Shown piece after piece: positions 1 through 7,399 of a stretch of DNA of 34,974 nucleotides (the stretch's first letter is position 1; every line of letters starts with the position of its first letter). A model generated the notes under the pieces. The model made no database searches, had not been told where the DNA came from, and worked only from the letters and a program-made list of their open reading frames with translations. The position numbers and the translations under genes were made by a program. The DNA lies in contig JAGBIE010000016.1 in assembly GCA_017935145.1 (NCBI GenBank), forward strand, positions 1 through 34,974, read 5' to 3'. This DNA comes from Oscillospiraceae bacterium (lineage in GTDB: Bacteria; Bacillota; Clostridia; Oscillospirales; Oscillospiraceae).

Positions 1-198
1 ATCTAAAAGGCCGAAGCCCTCTAAATCAATTTCATCAAGTATCTGCTTCTAGCATTACTCAAGAATTTTCGTTGGCTATTCTTTTGACATTCGTCTTTAG
101 AACAACTTAATTAATATTGTCCAAAGGTGTTTCAACATGTTTCTCGTTGTTTAATTTACAAGGTTCACTGCACACACCCTTCAAGGGCGAGCCTTTGC
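1..198 (-). other. Leader region of a probable rRNA operon running left out of the window
   Basis: No credible protein gene is seen here. The stretch lies directly downstream, on the minus strand, of two consensus promoters and is AT-rich. It contains, read on the minus strand, GAACCTTGTAAATTAAACAA, which resembles the conserved box found upstream of 16S rRNA in many Clostridia. A small hairpin (AGAGGGC-TTCG-GCC) lies at 20-10. Promoter strength and leader style suggest that an rRNA (or tRNA) operon begins just left of base 1. No rRNA sequence itself is inside the window, so this is inference. Confidence 0.5.
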
Positions 199-227
199 AT
201 TATATCGCAGGCGCAATCCTTTGTCAA
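199..227 (-). promoter_or_regulatory. Perfect-consensus sigma-A promoter (proximal, P2)
   Basis: On the minus strand TTGACA (227-222) and TATAAT (204-199) are separated by exactly 17 nt, a perfect match to the housekeeping consensus. The bases upstream of the -35 (228-275) are runs of A on the minus strand, like an UP element. It reads toward base 1 and has no protein gene in front of it, as expected for a stable-RNA operon. Confidence 0.85.
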
Positions 228-288
228 GAAGTTTTTTCACAATTTTTTGTGTTTTTTCTTCTTGATTTTTTCGGGGTGGGTGAGATTC

Positions 289-317
289 ATTCTAGCAACC
301 TAAAAGCCAAATGTCAA
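289..317 (-). promoter_or_regulatory. Strong sigma-A promoter (distal, P1)
   Basis: On the minus strand TTGACA (317-312) and TAGAAT (294-289) are spaced by 17 nt. It lies 90 bp upstream of the perfect-consensus promoter and in the same direction, so the two form a tandem P1-P2 pair typical of rRNA operons. Confidence 0.8.
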
Positions 318-347
318 CACCCTTTTTGCAAAAAAATGCACAAAAAA

Positions 348-373
348 GACGGCTACCATGGAGCCGTCTTTTT
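348..373. terminator. Bidirectional intrinsic terminator
   Basis: The stem GACGGCT (348-354) pairs with AGCCGTC (362-368) and is flanked by A and T runs on both sides. It insulates the stable-RNA promoters at 199-317 from readthrough out of hpf. Confidence 0.8.
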
Positions 374-472
374 GGTAACTTGTCGGGAGACAAATCAGGC
401 ATCAAATTCGTGGAGTTTTTTACCATTTGTAGTGATAACTCCTGCCGTATTTTTTGCCGCTAACTAGCACAG

Positions 473-501
473 AAAAAGGAGGGGTTGTCCCCCTCCTTTT
501 T
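473..501 (-). terminator. Terminator of hpf
   Basis: AAAAAGGAGGGG (473-484) pairs perfectly with CCCCTCCTTTTT (490-501). On the minus strand it follows the hpf stop codon by about 10 nt and ends in a T run. Confidence 0.85.
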
Positions 502-511
502 GGTGTGGAGT

Positions 512-1048
512 TTATTCGTCTTCAATGAGGCCGTAGCCACCATCGTTCCGCTTATAGACCACGGCGAATGCGCCGTCTGCGTCTTCATCGCGGAAGGCGA
601 AGAAGTTGTGCTCCAACAGGTTCATTTGCAGGATGGCTTCCTGCCGACTCATGGGTTTGATGCTAAACCGCTTGGTGCGGACAATTTCAAAGGAGTCTTC
701 TTCCTCATCGGGAACAAAAGAAGCCGCCACATCGGCCTCCCGCACGAAGGCGTCTTTCCGCAGACGCTTGGCAAGGCGGGTTTTATTTTTGCGGATTTGG
801 CGTTCAATGGTACCCACAGCGGCATCAATAGAGGCAAACATGTCGGAGGTACTTTCACTGGCGCGGAAATATGTGCCCGATACATTGACGGTGATTTCCA
901 CCTTGTTGCGGTTTTTCTCCACGCTGAAAGCGACAAGGGCTTCTGCGTCATCGCCAAAATAACGTTCCAGTTTCATGACCTTTTTTTCGGCATAGGCATG
1001 AACGTTAGAAGGCAGGCTGACTTTCTTTTCCGTGTACTGAAATTTCAT
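512..1048 (-). CDS. hpf: Long-form ribosome hibernation promoting factor
   Basis: This is a 178-aa protein of the long HPF (YvyD) family. The N-terminal RaiA-like domain (about residues 1-100) binds the decoding channel of the 30S subunit. The C-terminal domain (about 115-178), with the family signature around RFSIKPMSRQEAILQM and a glycine/tyrosine-rich tail, mediates dimerisation of 70S into silent 100S ribosomes. Length and two-domain layout fit the long form of Gram-positive bacteria, not short HPF plus RMF. The start chosen is the ATG at 1048, 8 nt behind GAAAGGAG; the frame stays open for seven more codons but without a ribosome binding site. It is monocistronic, with its own promoter and terminator. 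Confidence 0.95.
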   Translation of the reverse strand: MKFQYTEKKVSLPSNVHAYAEKKVMKLERYFGDDAEALVAFSVEKNRNKVEITVNVSGTYFRASESTSDMFASIDAAVGTIERQIRKNKTRLAKRLRKDAFVREADVAASFVPDEEEDSFEIVRTKRFSIKPMSRQEAILQMNLLEHNFFAFRDEDADGAFAVVYKRNDGGYGLIEDE

Positions 1049-1103
1049 ATGCTGTCGCTCCTTTCTCACAAAGGGTCGTACATTTGCCCCTAGCGTTACT
1101 GAT

Positions 1104-1131
1104 ATTATACCACATCTTGTGGTTTTTGCAA
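1104..1131 (-). promoter_or_regulatory. hpf promoter
   Basis: TTGCAA (1131-1126) and TATAAT (1109-1104) lie 16 nt apart on the minus strand, about 55 nt upstream of the hpf start. Confidence 0.7.
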
Positions 1132-1215
1132 CAGTTTTGTGTTAGTTTTCCACAGTTTCTTGTGCTAGTTTTCTCGTTTATCCGTCAAAATGCACAAAAA
1201 CAGGGCAAAAAACGG

Positions 1216-1246
1216 AAAAACCCTGACATCGGGAACGATGTCAGGG
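1216..1246 (-). terminator. Terminator of the DUF4364 gene
   Basis: CCCTGACATCG (1221-1231) and CGATGTCAGGG (1236-1246) form a perfect 11-bp stem with a GGAA loop. On the minus strand it is followed by a T run (1220-1216), 7 nt after the stop codon. Confidence 0.9.
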
Positions 1247-1252
1247 TTAAAA

Positions 1253-1792
1253 TTAGCCGTCTTCTCTGTTTTCTTGGAACTGATCCAGCAGGATTTTATA
1301 GATTTTTTCCGCTTTGGCGCGGAATGTTTTTTCCAGTTTGCGACCTTGTGTCACATTGGGGGCGATGAGTTTGAGGGTCATGAGAGAGCCGTTTTCATCC
1401 AGCAGTTCCATGCGCACGTGGACATTACCGCTTTCTTCATCGGAACGGACACTGGTGCGCAGAAAGTCACTGCGGCGAGATTCCCGATTGAATTTCTCCA
1501 CAGCCTTTTTGGCGCGCTGTGCCACGGGGAATGCCACGGTTTCACCCATGATGGTTTCAATCTCCCGACCCATGTCGGTGATTTCATAGGCATCCGCTGC
1601 CAATTCCGCCACGTGTCCTGTACTCACCATTTGGGGCAGTGCCTCGCACATATCAAAGTAGCTGAGTTTATCATCTTGATAACACAGTTCATACAACTGA
1701 TTACGGGTGACAGGTCGCTGCACACGAGCCAGCACATATAAAATTAACACTTTCACGTCCAGCATATCCTGGACAAAGCCCTTAGGCTCCAT
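1253..1792 (-). CDS. DUF4364 family protein
   Basis: This 179-aa protein resembles the DUF4364 family, which is widespread in Clostridia and has no assigned function. The N-terminal half (about residues 5-80, including LDVKVLILYVLARVQRPVT) looks like a winged-helix fold. The C-terminal half is mixed alpha/beta with a charged tail. No signal peptide or membrane segment is present, so it is probably cytoplasmic, and a transcription-regulator role is a guess from the fold only. The ATG at 1792 is chosen because it begins at the family's usual MEPKGF-like start and has GAGGGG 6 nt upstream. It has its own promoter and terminator and is divergent from the CAP-protein gene. Confidence 0.8.
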   Translation of the reverse strand: MEPKGFVQDMLDVKVLILYVLARVQRPVTRNQLYELCYQDDKLSYFDMCEALPQMVSTGHVAELAADAYEITDMGREIETIMGETVAFPVAQRAKKAVEKFNRESRRSDFLRTSVRSDEESGNVHVRMELLDENGSLMTLKLIAPNVTQGRKLEKTFRAKAEKIYKILLDQFQENREDG

Positions 1793-1830
1793 ACAAAACC
1801 CCTCTTGGTAATGATTTCTTTGGTTATGCC

Positions 1831-1859
1831 ATAATAGCACCTTTTCTACCATTTGACAA
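1831..1859 (-). promoter_or_regulatory. Promoter of the DUF4364 gene
   Basis: TTGTCA (1859-1854) and TATTAT (1836-1831) are spaced by 17 nt on the minus strand, about 40 nt upstream of the start codon. Confidence 0.65.
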
Positions 1860-1952
1860 GGGTTTTGACATTTTTCTGCCCTTTTTGCCAATATTTACTC
1901 CTTGAATTTGGTGGTTTTTCCAGTGTAAAAAAGAGGCAGGAGGTACAAAACT

Positions 1953-2660
1953 ATGAAAAAAACTAGAAGAATCATCCTAACCGCACTGCTGGCACTGAGC
2001 ATTACGGTAGGAACGGCAGGAGCGGCAAGTTTCCCCCGCCCGTCTGTCCAAGAGGTCATTTCCTGCGCGCAGAATCCCCAAGAATGCTTGGCTAGATGGG
2101 TGCAGTGGCTCAAGTCCTTCCTGCCCCAGTTAACGCCCCCGCAGGAAAAGCCCGAAACCCCCGATGAGGTACCTGTAGTGCCTGAGGAAAAACCCGAAGC
2201 GCCCGAGGAAACCCCCATCGTACCCGAAGAGAAGCCCGTGCTTCCCGATGAGAAACCCGAGACGCCCGAGGAAGCCCCCTCTTCCCTGCACGCTTTTGAA
2301 AAGCGCGTGGGAGAACTCGTCAATATAGAACGGGCAAAAGTCGGCTTAAAGCCTCTCACCTTAGATGAGTCCCTTTCCTGGAAGGCAAGGGTAAAATCGG
2401 AGGATATGGCGAAGAACAACTACTTTTCTCACAACAGCCCCACCTATGGTACGCCCTTTGAGATGATGCAGTCCATGGGCATATCTTACCGCACTGCCGG
2501 TGAGAACATTGCCATGGGACAAAGCACCCCCGAAGCCGTGGTGGAGGCTTGGATGAACTCCGAAGGTCACCGCAAGAACATACTTTCCCCCTCGTTCACC
2601 CATTTGGGTGTTGGTTACATCGCTGACGGAAACTACTGGACTCAGTGGTTTATCGGTTAA
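1953..2660 (+). CDS. Secreted CAP/SCP-domain protein (YkwD-like)
   Basis: This 235-aa protein has a Sec signal peptide (positive KKTRR, hydrophobic core 7-20, AGA-A type cleavage near residue 24). A Pro/Glu-rich linker of imperfect repeats such as PEEKPEAPEE follows at about 62-110. The C-terminal CAP (SCP/TAPS) domain spans about 112-235. Family hallmarks are visible: FSHNSP with the conserved His, AGENIA with the conserved Glu, and a GHRKNIL stretch before the final beta strands. Bacterial CAP proteins are secreted and of mostly unknown activity; in spore formers several are linked to the spore coat or cell wall. The start is supported by AGGAGG at 1938-1943, 9 nt upstream. It lies just before dpaAB but is separated from it by a terminator. 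Confidence 0.9.
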   Translation: MKKTRRIILTALLALSITVGTAGAASFPRPSVQEVISCAQNPQECLARWVQWLKSFLPQLTPPQEKPETPDEVPVVPEEKPEAPEETPIVPEEKPVLPDEKPETPEEAPSSLHAFEKRVGELVNIERAKVGLKPLTLDESLSWKARVKSEDMAKNNYFSHNSPTYGTPFEMMQSMGISYRTAGENIAMGQSTPEAVVEAWMNSEGHRKNILSPSFTHLGVGYIADGNYWTQWFIG

Positions 2661-2670
2661 TTTCCTCCCC

Positions 2671-2706
2671 TGCCCCCAAGGAGTTGTCCTTGGGGGCAAT
2701 TTTTAT
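2671..2706 (+). terminator. Terminator after the CAP-protein gene
   Basis: A perfect 12-bp stem, TGCCCCCAAGGA (2671-2682) with TCCTTGGGGGCA (2687-2698), is followed by a T-rich run. Confidence 0.9.
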
Positions 2707-2732
2707 TTTACGGCATATATTGGGGAGAAAGG

Positions 2733-3569
2733 ATGCGTGATGCCATGCAGACGGATTTTGCCATCATGGGTGGAGACCGCCGCCAGTTTTATCTGGCAGA
2801 AAAACTGCAAGCAAAGGGCTTTTCCCTTTGCACCAAATCCGTGCCCGGTCTTCAGGATGTGGGAGACCTCCGCACGGCAGAATTCTTGTTACTTCCCGTG
2901 CCTGCCACGGATGAAAACGGCTTAATACGCGGTACGGAACTTTCTCCCGCGGAGGTAAAAGAAATGATATTCCCCCACGCAAGGGTCTTTGGTGGCGGAA
3001 TAGAGCATCTCAAAGAGGTATTTCCTTACAGCGAAGATGTGCTTTTGTGGGAAGAACTTACCATGGATAATGCTTCCATCACCGCGGAAGGGGCACTGCA
3101 GTACATTCTCACGGAACTGCCCAGCACCATAGAGGGAGAAGCGTTTCTCATCATCGGGTCGGGGCGCATTGGCATGCATTTGGCAAGACGGCTTTCCGCT
3201 TTGGGCGGAAAAGTGACCATATCCACCCGCCAAATAGGTCAGCGAAAGATGATAGAAGCCATGGGCTTTGAGGCAGAGGAGACGGGCACATTCCCACGGG
3301 GCTTGGAGCAATATGCCTGCATATGCAATACTGTTCCCTCCCCTGTGCTGAGTAAGGAGCAACTAAGCCACACAAGACACCATTGCCTTATTTTGGAACT
3401 GGCATCTGCCCCTGGGGGTTTTTTCACCGAAGATTGCGAGACCCTGGGGAGAAAATTTATCCTTGCCAGAGGGCTTCCCGGTAAAACTGCACCCAAAACC
3501 GCTGCCGAGGTTTTATTAAAGCACATTCTTGCCCATATTGGGGCATCGAAGGAGGATGCGTATGGATAG
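2733..3569 (+). CDS. dpaA: Dipicolinate synthase subunit A
   Basis: This 278-aa protein is the NAD(P)-binding subunit of dipicolinate synthase, which oxidises the dihydro-hydroxy-dipicolinate intermediate of lysine synthesis to dipicolinic acid in the mother cell for export to the spore core. The N-terminal domain (1-120) is the DpaA family domain. A Rossmann domain follows with LIIGSGRIGMHLARRL, whose GSGRIG lies at about 142-147. The order dpaA-dpaB with an 8-nt overlap is standard. The lysine-pathway genes that follow dpaAB in Bacillus are absent here. The start is uncertain: the ATG at 2733 follows GGGGAGAAAGG closely, and an in-frame ATG at 2745 is possible. Confidence 0.93.
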   Translation: MRDAMQTDFAIMGGDRRQFYLAEKLQAKGFSLCTKSVPGLQDVGDLRTAEFLLLPVPATDENGLIRGTELSPAEVKEMIFPHARVFGGGIEHLKEVFPYSEDVLLWEELTMDNASITAEGALQYILTELPSTIEGEAFLIIGSGRIGMHLARRLSALGGKVTISTRQIGQRKMIEAMGFEAEETGTFPRGLEQYACICNTVPSPVLSKEQLSHTRHHCLILELASAPGGFFTEDCETLGRKFILARGLPGKTAPKTAAEVLLKHILAHIGASKEDAYG

Positions 3570-4134
3570 TCCCGTGATTGGCTTTGCCCTGACGGGTTCG
3601 TTTTGTACCTTTCAGCGGGTGCTGGATGAAATGGAGCGCCTGAAAGAAAGATATCCCAACATCATTCCCATCTTCTCTCACAACAGCCGATATACGGATA
3701 ACCGCTTTGGGTTTGCGGAGGAGTTTTGCAAGCGTGCTGAGGAAATTTGCGGGCGAAAGAGTTTATCCACCCTCACGGAGGTAGAACCCATTGGTCCAAA
3801 GCATCTTTTAGATGCCCTCATCGTTGCCCCTTGCACAGGGAACACCTTGGCAAAACTCAGCTGTGGCATTGCCGATACCCCCGTGACCTTGGCGGTAAAG
3901 GCACACCTGAGAAATCACGCCCCTGTGATTTTGGCGGTATCCACCAACGATGGTTTAGCCGCCAACGCCCAAAACATTGGAAAACTCCTCGCCCGCAAGC
4001 ACCACTACTTCGTCCCCTTTGGGCAGGATGACCCCCATGGAAAGCCATCGTCCTTGGTGGCAGATTTTTCCCGCTTGGGCGACACCTTGGATTTGGCGCT
4101 ACAAGGTAAACAAATCCAGCCGCTACTATTATGA
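3562..4134 (+). CDS. dpaB: Dipicolinate synthase subunit B (flavoprotein)
   Basis: This 190-aa protein is the flavoprotein-like partner of DpaA (SpoVFB). Family features are the N-terminal IGFALTGSFCTF strand-loop, IPIFSHN, and the FMN-site-like segment around IVAPCTGNTLAKLSCGIADT, followed by a conserved asparagine-containing NAQNIGKLL. The start is the ATG at 3562, which has AAGGAGG 6 nt upstream. It overlaps the end of dpaA by 8 nt, so translation is probably coupled. Longer in-frame starts (3529, 3556) lack a usable ribosome binding site. With dpaA it supplies the DPA of the spore core. Confidence 0.94.
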   Translation: MDSPVIGFALTGSFCTFQRVLDEMERLKERYPNIIPIFSHNSRYTDNRFGFAEEFCKRAEEICGRKSLSTLTEVEPIGPKHLLDALIVAPCTGNTLAKLSCGIADTPVTLAVKAHLRNHAPVILAVSTNDGLAANAQNIGKLLARKHHYFVPFGQDDPHGKPSSLVADFSRLGDTLDLALQGKQIQPLLL

Positions 4135-4136
4135 AT

Positions 4137-4174
4137 AAAAAACACCGCAGACCGATTCCGTCCGCGGTGTTTTT
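4137..4174. terminator. Shared bidirectional terminator of dpaB and the GH36 gene
   Basis: AACACCGC (4141-4148) pairs with GCGGTGTT (4164-4171), extended inside by GAC/GTC, and has A and T runs on the two sides. It lies between two convergent genes. Confidence 0.85.
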
Positions 4175-4175
4175 C

Positions 4176-5897
4176 TTATTCATATAGAGCATCCACTCGG
4201 GCATTGTATTCCCGCCAAGATTGGGCAATGGCACGGAAATCTTCTTCCGTCATACCGCAACGCTCCGATGCGCTTACGGCATACAGAGCAGGAACGCCCA
4301 CCAAATGTTGCTGTAAAAGCCAGCGCATAGAATCTCTGCGCGAGGCAAAGCCTGCATTATCCGTATCCACCAAAGCCTCGGGCAGTGCCGTGGTGTAGGC
4401 CTTGGCGCGGAGGGTCAATTCCTCCTTGTTGTTGCGATTCATGGGGTCATAATCGTGGATGCGTGCCTGATCGCAAATATCGGCAAAATAGGGATGGCAG
4501 GGACTGCTGTTCATCAGGGCATAGGCTTTTTCGCCTTTGGAGATGCGATAAATGGTCTCCAAATAATCATAGAACAGTTCCACGCCGTATTTGCCCGAAT
4601 GGGTTTTCACCTTGCGACCCACAGGGTTAAAGAAGCCAAAGTCGATTTTTAGACCATCGGCATCATAGCAACCCTCCTCCGAAGAGAGGAGCAGATGCAG
4701 ATTTTCTCTGAGGCGTTTTAGATACTCAGGGTGAGAGGGGTCAATGCGACGGTTGCCCGCGTCATCATAGGTGCAATATTCTTCCTCTGCACCTTGGGCA
4801 TCCCACAGTTTAAACCACAAAAGGACTTTCAGTCCCTCCTGATGGCGCTTTTGGATGAAGTTCCGCATATGGGGGAATTTTTCTTCATCCGCCACACCGC
4901 AGGCGTAGTGGGTTTGCCACTTATCATCAATGATAAGGGTCTTGGGCGCAAGTCCCAAAGCATTTGCCTTTTGCAGGAGTTCTTCATAGAACTCTGCATT
5001 GGCAAGTTTCATCCAGTGAACACCCCGTGTGTGTTGTTCCATGAGTTGTTCAATATATCCGCAGAGAATCGGACCACGCCAAAAACGGGGAATTTCCCGA
5101 TTAGTATAGGGTCTTGCGATACCCAAACTGCGGTAGATGGCCGTATAATCCGCAAGGATTTCCCAAGGATCTTCGCCCACAAAGCCGTAGATTTCGGGAG
5201 TGGTCCATGTTCCATCCACGCAGGTGTGACCTGCCTGATCGGTTTCCAGCCAAAAACCTGTCCAAGGATAGGGTTTGGAACTGCGGGTTACGCGGTAGTC
5301 AAAGGCGTGGAAATTGTGCTCGCCCCGTTGGGCAACCAGTCCCAAACCAAGGCGCTTTCCGCAACCTTCGGTGCGGAACACATAGCAAAACAGCGGGGGT
5401 ACCAATTCCTCGGAATAACCGTGGAAATTCTCCGATACGGAGAAGCGGTAGTTGGAGAGGTTTTTCATATTGGTGGCGGTCATAAAACCCTCAGAAAACT
5501 CGTAGGCACTGCCGTAGTTTTGAGAGGAACTGTCACCGCTAAAATATTGCACCGCATCCACTCTTCCCTTCCCGCAAAGGGTGATGGAAAAGTGCCAACG
5601 CAGGCGGTCGCAACAAAGGGTGTAGGTTTTGTGCCAAAGGGAACTCTCGTTTTCCCAAGTAAAGCAGGCGGAATCTTCCCCAATTTCCGCAGATTGCAGG
5701 GTGGGGATGGACGGCTCTGCATCAGGGATAGCACCCGTGTTATCATCCAAGGTCTGGGGCACAGCACTACGGATATCCAAAGTAGCCAACAGTGTCCCCT
5801 CGGCATAGACCTTTACCAGATGACCGCAAATTTCCAAGGAATAGAATGCACCTTGGACTTGCCACAGGCCATCCTTAGAAGAAGCAAGTTTTCCCAT
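4176..5897 (-). CDS. GH36-like alpha-galactosidase (melibiase family)
   Basis: This 573-aa protein belongs to the clan GH-D alpha-galactosidase superfamily, hydrolysing terminal alpha-galactosides such as melibiose or raffinose-type sugars. Residues 1-250 form the beta-rich N-terminal part. The TIM barrel follows, with IIDDKWQ at 322-328 and LKIDF at 416-420, whose Asp419 is the expected nucleophile. An HDYDP motif near 481-485 is a candidate acid/base region. There is no signal peptide, so it should act in the cytoplasm. The protein is shorter than classical GH36 enzymes (about 700 aa), so the exact substrate is uncertain. The start at 5897 has AGGAGG 8 nt upstream. It lies 31 nt behind metK with no terminator between them. 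Confidence 0.82.
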   Translation of the reverse strand: MGKLASSKDGLWQVQGAFYSLEICGHLVKVYAEGTLLATLDIRSAVPQTLDDNTGAIPDAEPSIPTLQSAEIGEDSACFTWENESSLWHKTYTLCCDRLRWHFSITLCGKGRVDAVQYFSGDSSSQNYGSAYEFSEGFMTATNMKNLSNYRFSVSENFHGYSEELVPPLFCYVFRTEGCGKRLGLGLVAQRGEHNFHAFDYRVTRSSKPYPWTGFWLETDQAGHTCVDGTWTTPEIYGFVGEDPWEILADYTAIYRSLGIARPYTNREIPRFWRGPILCGYIEQLMEQHTRGVHWMKLANAEFYEELLQKANALGLAPKTLIIDDKWQTHYACGVADEEKFPHMRNFIQKRHQEGLKVLLWFKLWDAQGAEEEYCTYDDAGNRRIDPSHPEYLKRLRENLHLLLSSEEGCYDADGLKIDFGFFNPVGRKVKTHSGKYGVELFYDYLETIYRISKGEKAYALMNSSPCHPYFADICDQARIHDYDPMNRNNKEELTLRAKAYTTALPEALVDTDNAGFASRRDSMRWLLQQHLVGVPALYAVSASERCGMTEEDFRAIAQSWREYNARVDALYE

Positions 5898-5928
5898 GTT
5901 CCGTACCTCCTATGTTACTAGGTGATAT

Positions 5929-7092
5929 TTAGGCTTTTTTCAGGAGCAAATCCACTGCGTTACAGTTTTCCCAAGGCAGGTTCAAATCGTCCCGACCAAA
6001 GTGGCCGAAGGATGCCGTCTGCTGATAGATGGGACGGCGCAAATCCAAAGTGCGGATAATAGCCGCGGGACGCAAATCGAAGCATTCCCGCACAAGACCT
6101 GCAAGCTGAGCATCGGAAATTTTGCCCGTGCCAAAGGTCTCTGCCAGCACAGAAACGGGCTGGGCAACACCGATGGCATAGGCCAGTTCAATCTGGCACT
6201 TGTCCGCAAGACCTGCAGCAACAATGTTTTTGGCGATATAACGAGCCATGTATGCGCCACTGCGGTCCACTTTGGTGGGGTCTTTGCCAGAGAATGCGCC
6301 ACCGCCATGGCTGGCGTAGCCACCATAGGTATCTACAATGATTTTTCTGCCCGTGAGACCCGAGTCACCCACAGGACCACCGATGACAAAACGGCCAGTG
6401 GGGTTTACATAAAACTTGGTATCCTTGTCCAACAGACGGGAGGGCAGGTTGGGTTTGATGATGGTTTCCACCACGCTGTGACGCAAATCGTCAATGTGGA
6501 TGGAGGGGTCATGCTGTGTGGAGACCACCACAGTATCGATGCGCTCCACTTCCCCATGTTCGCCATACTGGACGGAGACTTGGCTCTTGCCATCGGGGCG
6601 AAGCCAAGGAAGATTGCCGTTTCTGCGATTCTCGCTGAGGGCGCGGGTGAGATTGTGGGCGTAGGAGATGGGAGCGGGCATCAGTTCCTTGGTTTCCTTG
6701 CAGGCAAAACCGAACATCATGCCTTGGTCGCCAGCGCCAATTTCCGTAGCCTCGTCAAAGGAGGCATCCACGCCCATGGCGATATCGCAAGACTGCTTGT
6801 CGATGGAGGTGAGCACGGCGCAGTGTTCGTAATCGAAGCCACACTGGGCAGTATAGCCGATGTTTTTGAGGGTATTGCGGACGATGACGGGGATATCCAC
6901 CGTGGCATCGGTGGTGATTTCACCCATGACCAGCACCATGCCTGTGGTGGCGGCAGTTTCGCAAGCCACGCGCGCCATGGGGTCTTGGGCTAAAATGGCG
7001 TCCAACACGCCATCGGAAATTTGGTCACAGACCTTGTCGGGATGACCTTCCGTTACGGATTCGGATGTGAAAATTCTTTTATGCAGTTCCAT
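5929..7092 (-). CDS. metK: S-adenosylmethionine synthetase
   Basis: This 387-aa MetK makes SAM from methionine and ATP. Diagnostic motifs are present: [13 protein letters not shown] near the N terminus (about 16-28), the [12 protein letters not shown] signature, and the P-loop-like [19 protein letters not shown]. The start is the ATG at 7092, with AAAGGA upstream; the frame continues upstream only into the riboswitch terminator. The gene is controlled by a SAM-I riboswitch, so excess SAM should stop transcription before the coding region. The GH36 gene follows without a visible terminator. Confidence 0.97.
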   Translation of the reverse strand: MELHKRIFTSESVTEGHPDKVCDQISDGVLDAILAQDPMARVACETAATTGMVLVMGEITTDATVDIPVIVRNTLKNIGYTAQCGFDYEHCAVLTSIDKQSCDIAMGVDASFDEATEIGAGDQGMMFGFACKETKELMPAPISYAHNLTRALSENRRNGNLPWLRPDGKSQVSVQYGEHGEVERIDTVVVSTQHDPSIHIDDLRHSVVETIIKPNLPSRLLDKDTKFYVNPTGRFVIGGPVGDSGLTGRKIIVDTYGGYASHGGGAFSGKDPTKVDRSGAYMARYIAKNIVAAGLADKCQIELAYAIGVAQPVSVLAETFGTGKISDAQLAGLVRECFDLRPAAIIRTLDLRRPIYQQTASFGHFGRDDLNLPWENCNAVDLLLKKA

Positions 7093-7116
7093 ATGTATTC
7101 CTTTCTCTATGACATG

Positions 7117-7260
7117 AAAAAAAGCGCCGTCTTTCGACAGGCGCAACCTTGGTGTGTCCAATCCTCATCTGCCGATAACTACAGCCGGATTTGGCACCTT
7201 GAAAAAACAGGTTGCCGGGTTTCATAGGGCCGGTCCCTCCACCACTCTTGATAAGGTATT
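7117..7260 (-). promoter_or_regulatory. SAM-I (S-box) riboswitch with terminator
   Basis: The minus strand shows the S-box core in order: CTTATCAAGAGTGGTGGAGG, then GGCCCTATGAAACCCGGCAACC spread over about 7230-7209, then GGTGCCAAATCC, a GC-containing internal hairpin, and GATGAGG closing P1 (about 7170-7163). It is followed by an intrinsic terminator, GCGCC-GTC-GAAA-GAC-GGCGC with seven T residues (about 7144-7115). This is the known metK-type OFF switch: SAM binding stabilises P1 and lets the terminator form. Confidence 0.96.
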
Positions 7261-7277
7261 ATGCAATTTACGGCTTT

Positions 7278-7305
7278 ATTATAGCGAATTTTGCATGATT
7301 GTCAA
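7278..7305 (-). promoter_or_regulatory. metK promoter
   Basis: TTGACA (7305-7300) and TATAAT (7283-7278) are spaced by 16 nt on the minus strand, immediately upstream of the S-box leader. Confidence 0.85.
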
Positions 7306-7399
7306 GGTGAATGCAAATTTTTTTAGAAAGTTTACAGTTTAGATATGGTAAAATTCCCCACTTTGGGTTATGATAGGCAAAGAAACGGAGGAATCCCCA

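Noticed and set aside
117..467. Open plus-strand frame of 116 codons at the left edge
   Set aside because: It crosses two minus-strand consensus promoters and a terminator, has no ribosome binding site and its composition is not protein-like.
2713..2720. CATATATT as a sigma-K/E -10 box for dpaA
   Set aside because: It matches the loose CATAnnnT form, but the transcription start would fall inside the ribosome binding site of the annotated ATG, and no -35 match is seen.
6001..6993. Long plus-strand open frame of 330 codons antisense to metK
   Set aside because: It is a codon-bias shadow of metK, with no ribosome binding site and no family resemblance. Similar long antisense frames over the PBP gene (19816-21456), the GH36 gene (4731-5921), ftsZ (10430-11536) and the malic enzyme gene (24508-26175) were rejected for the same reason.
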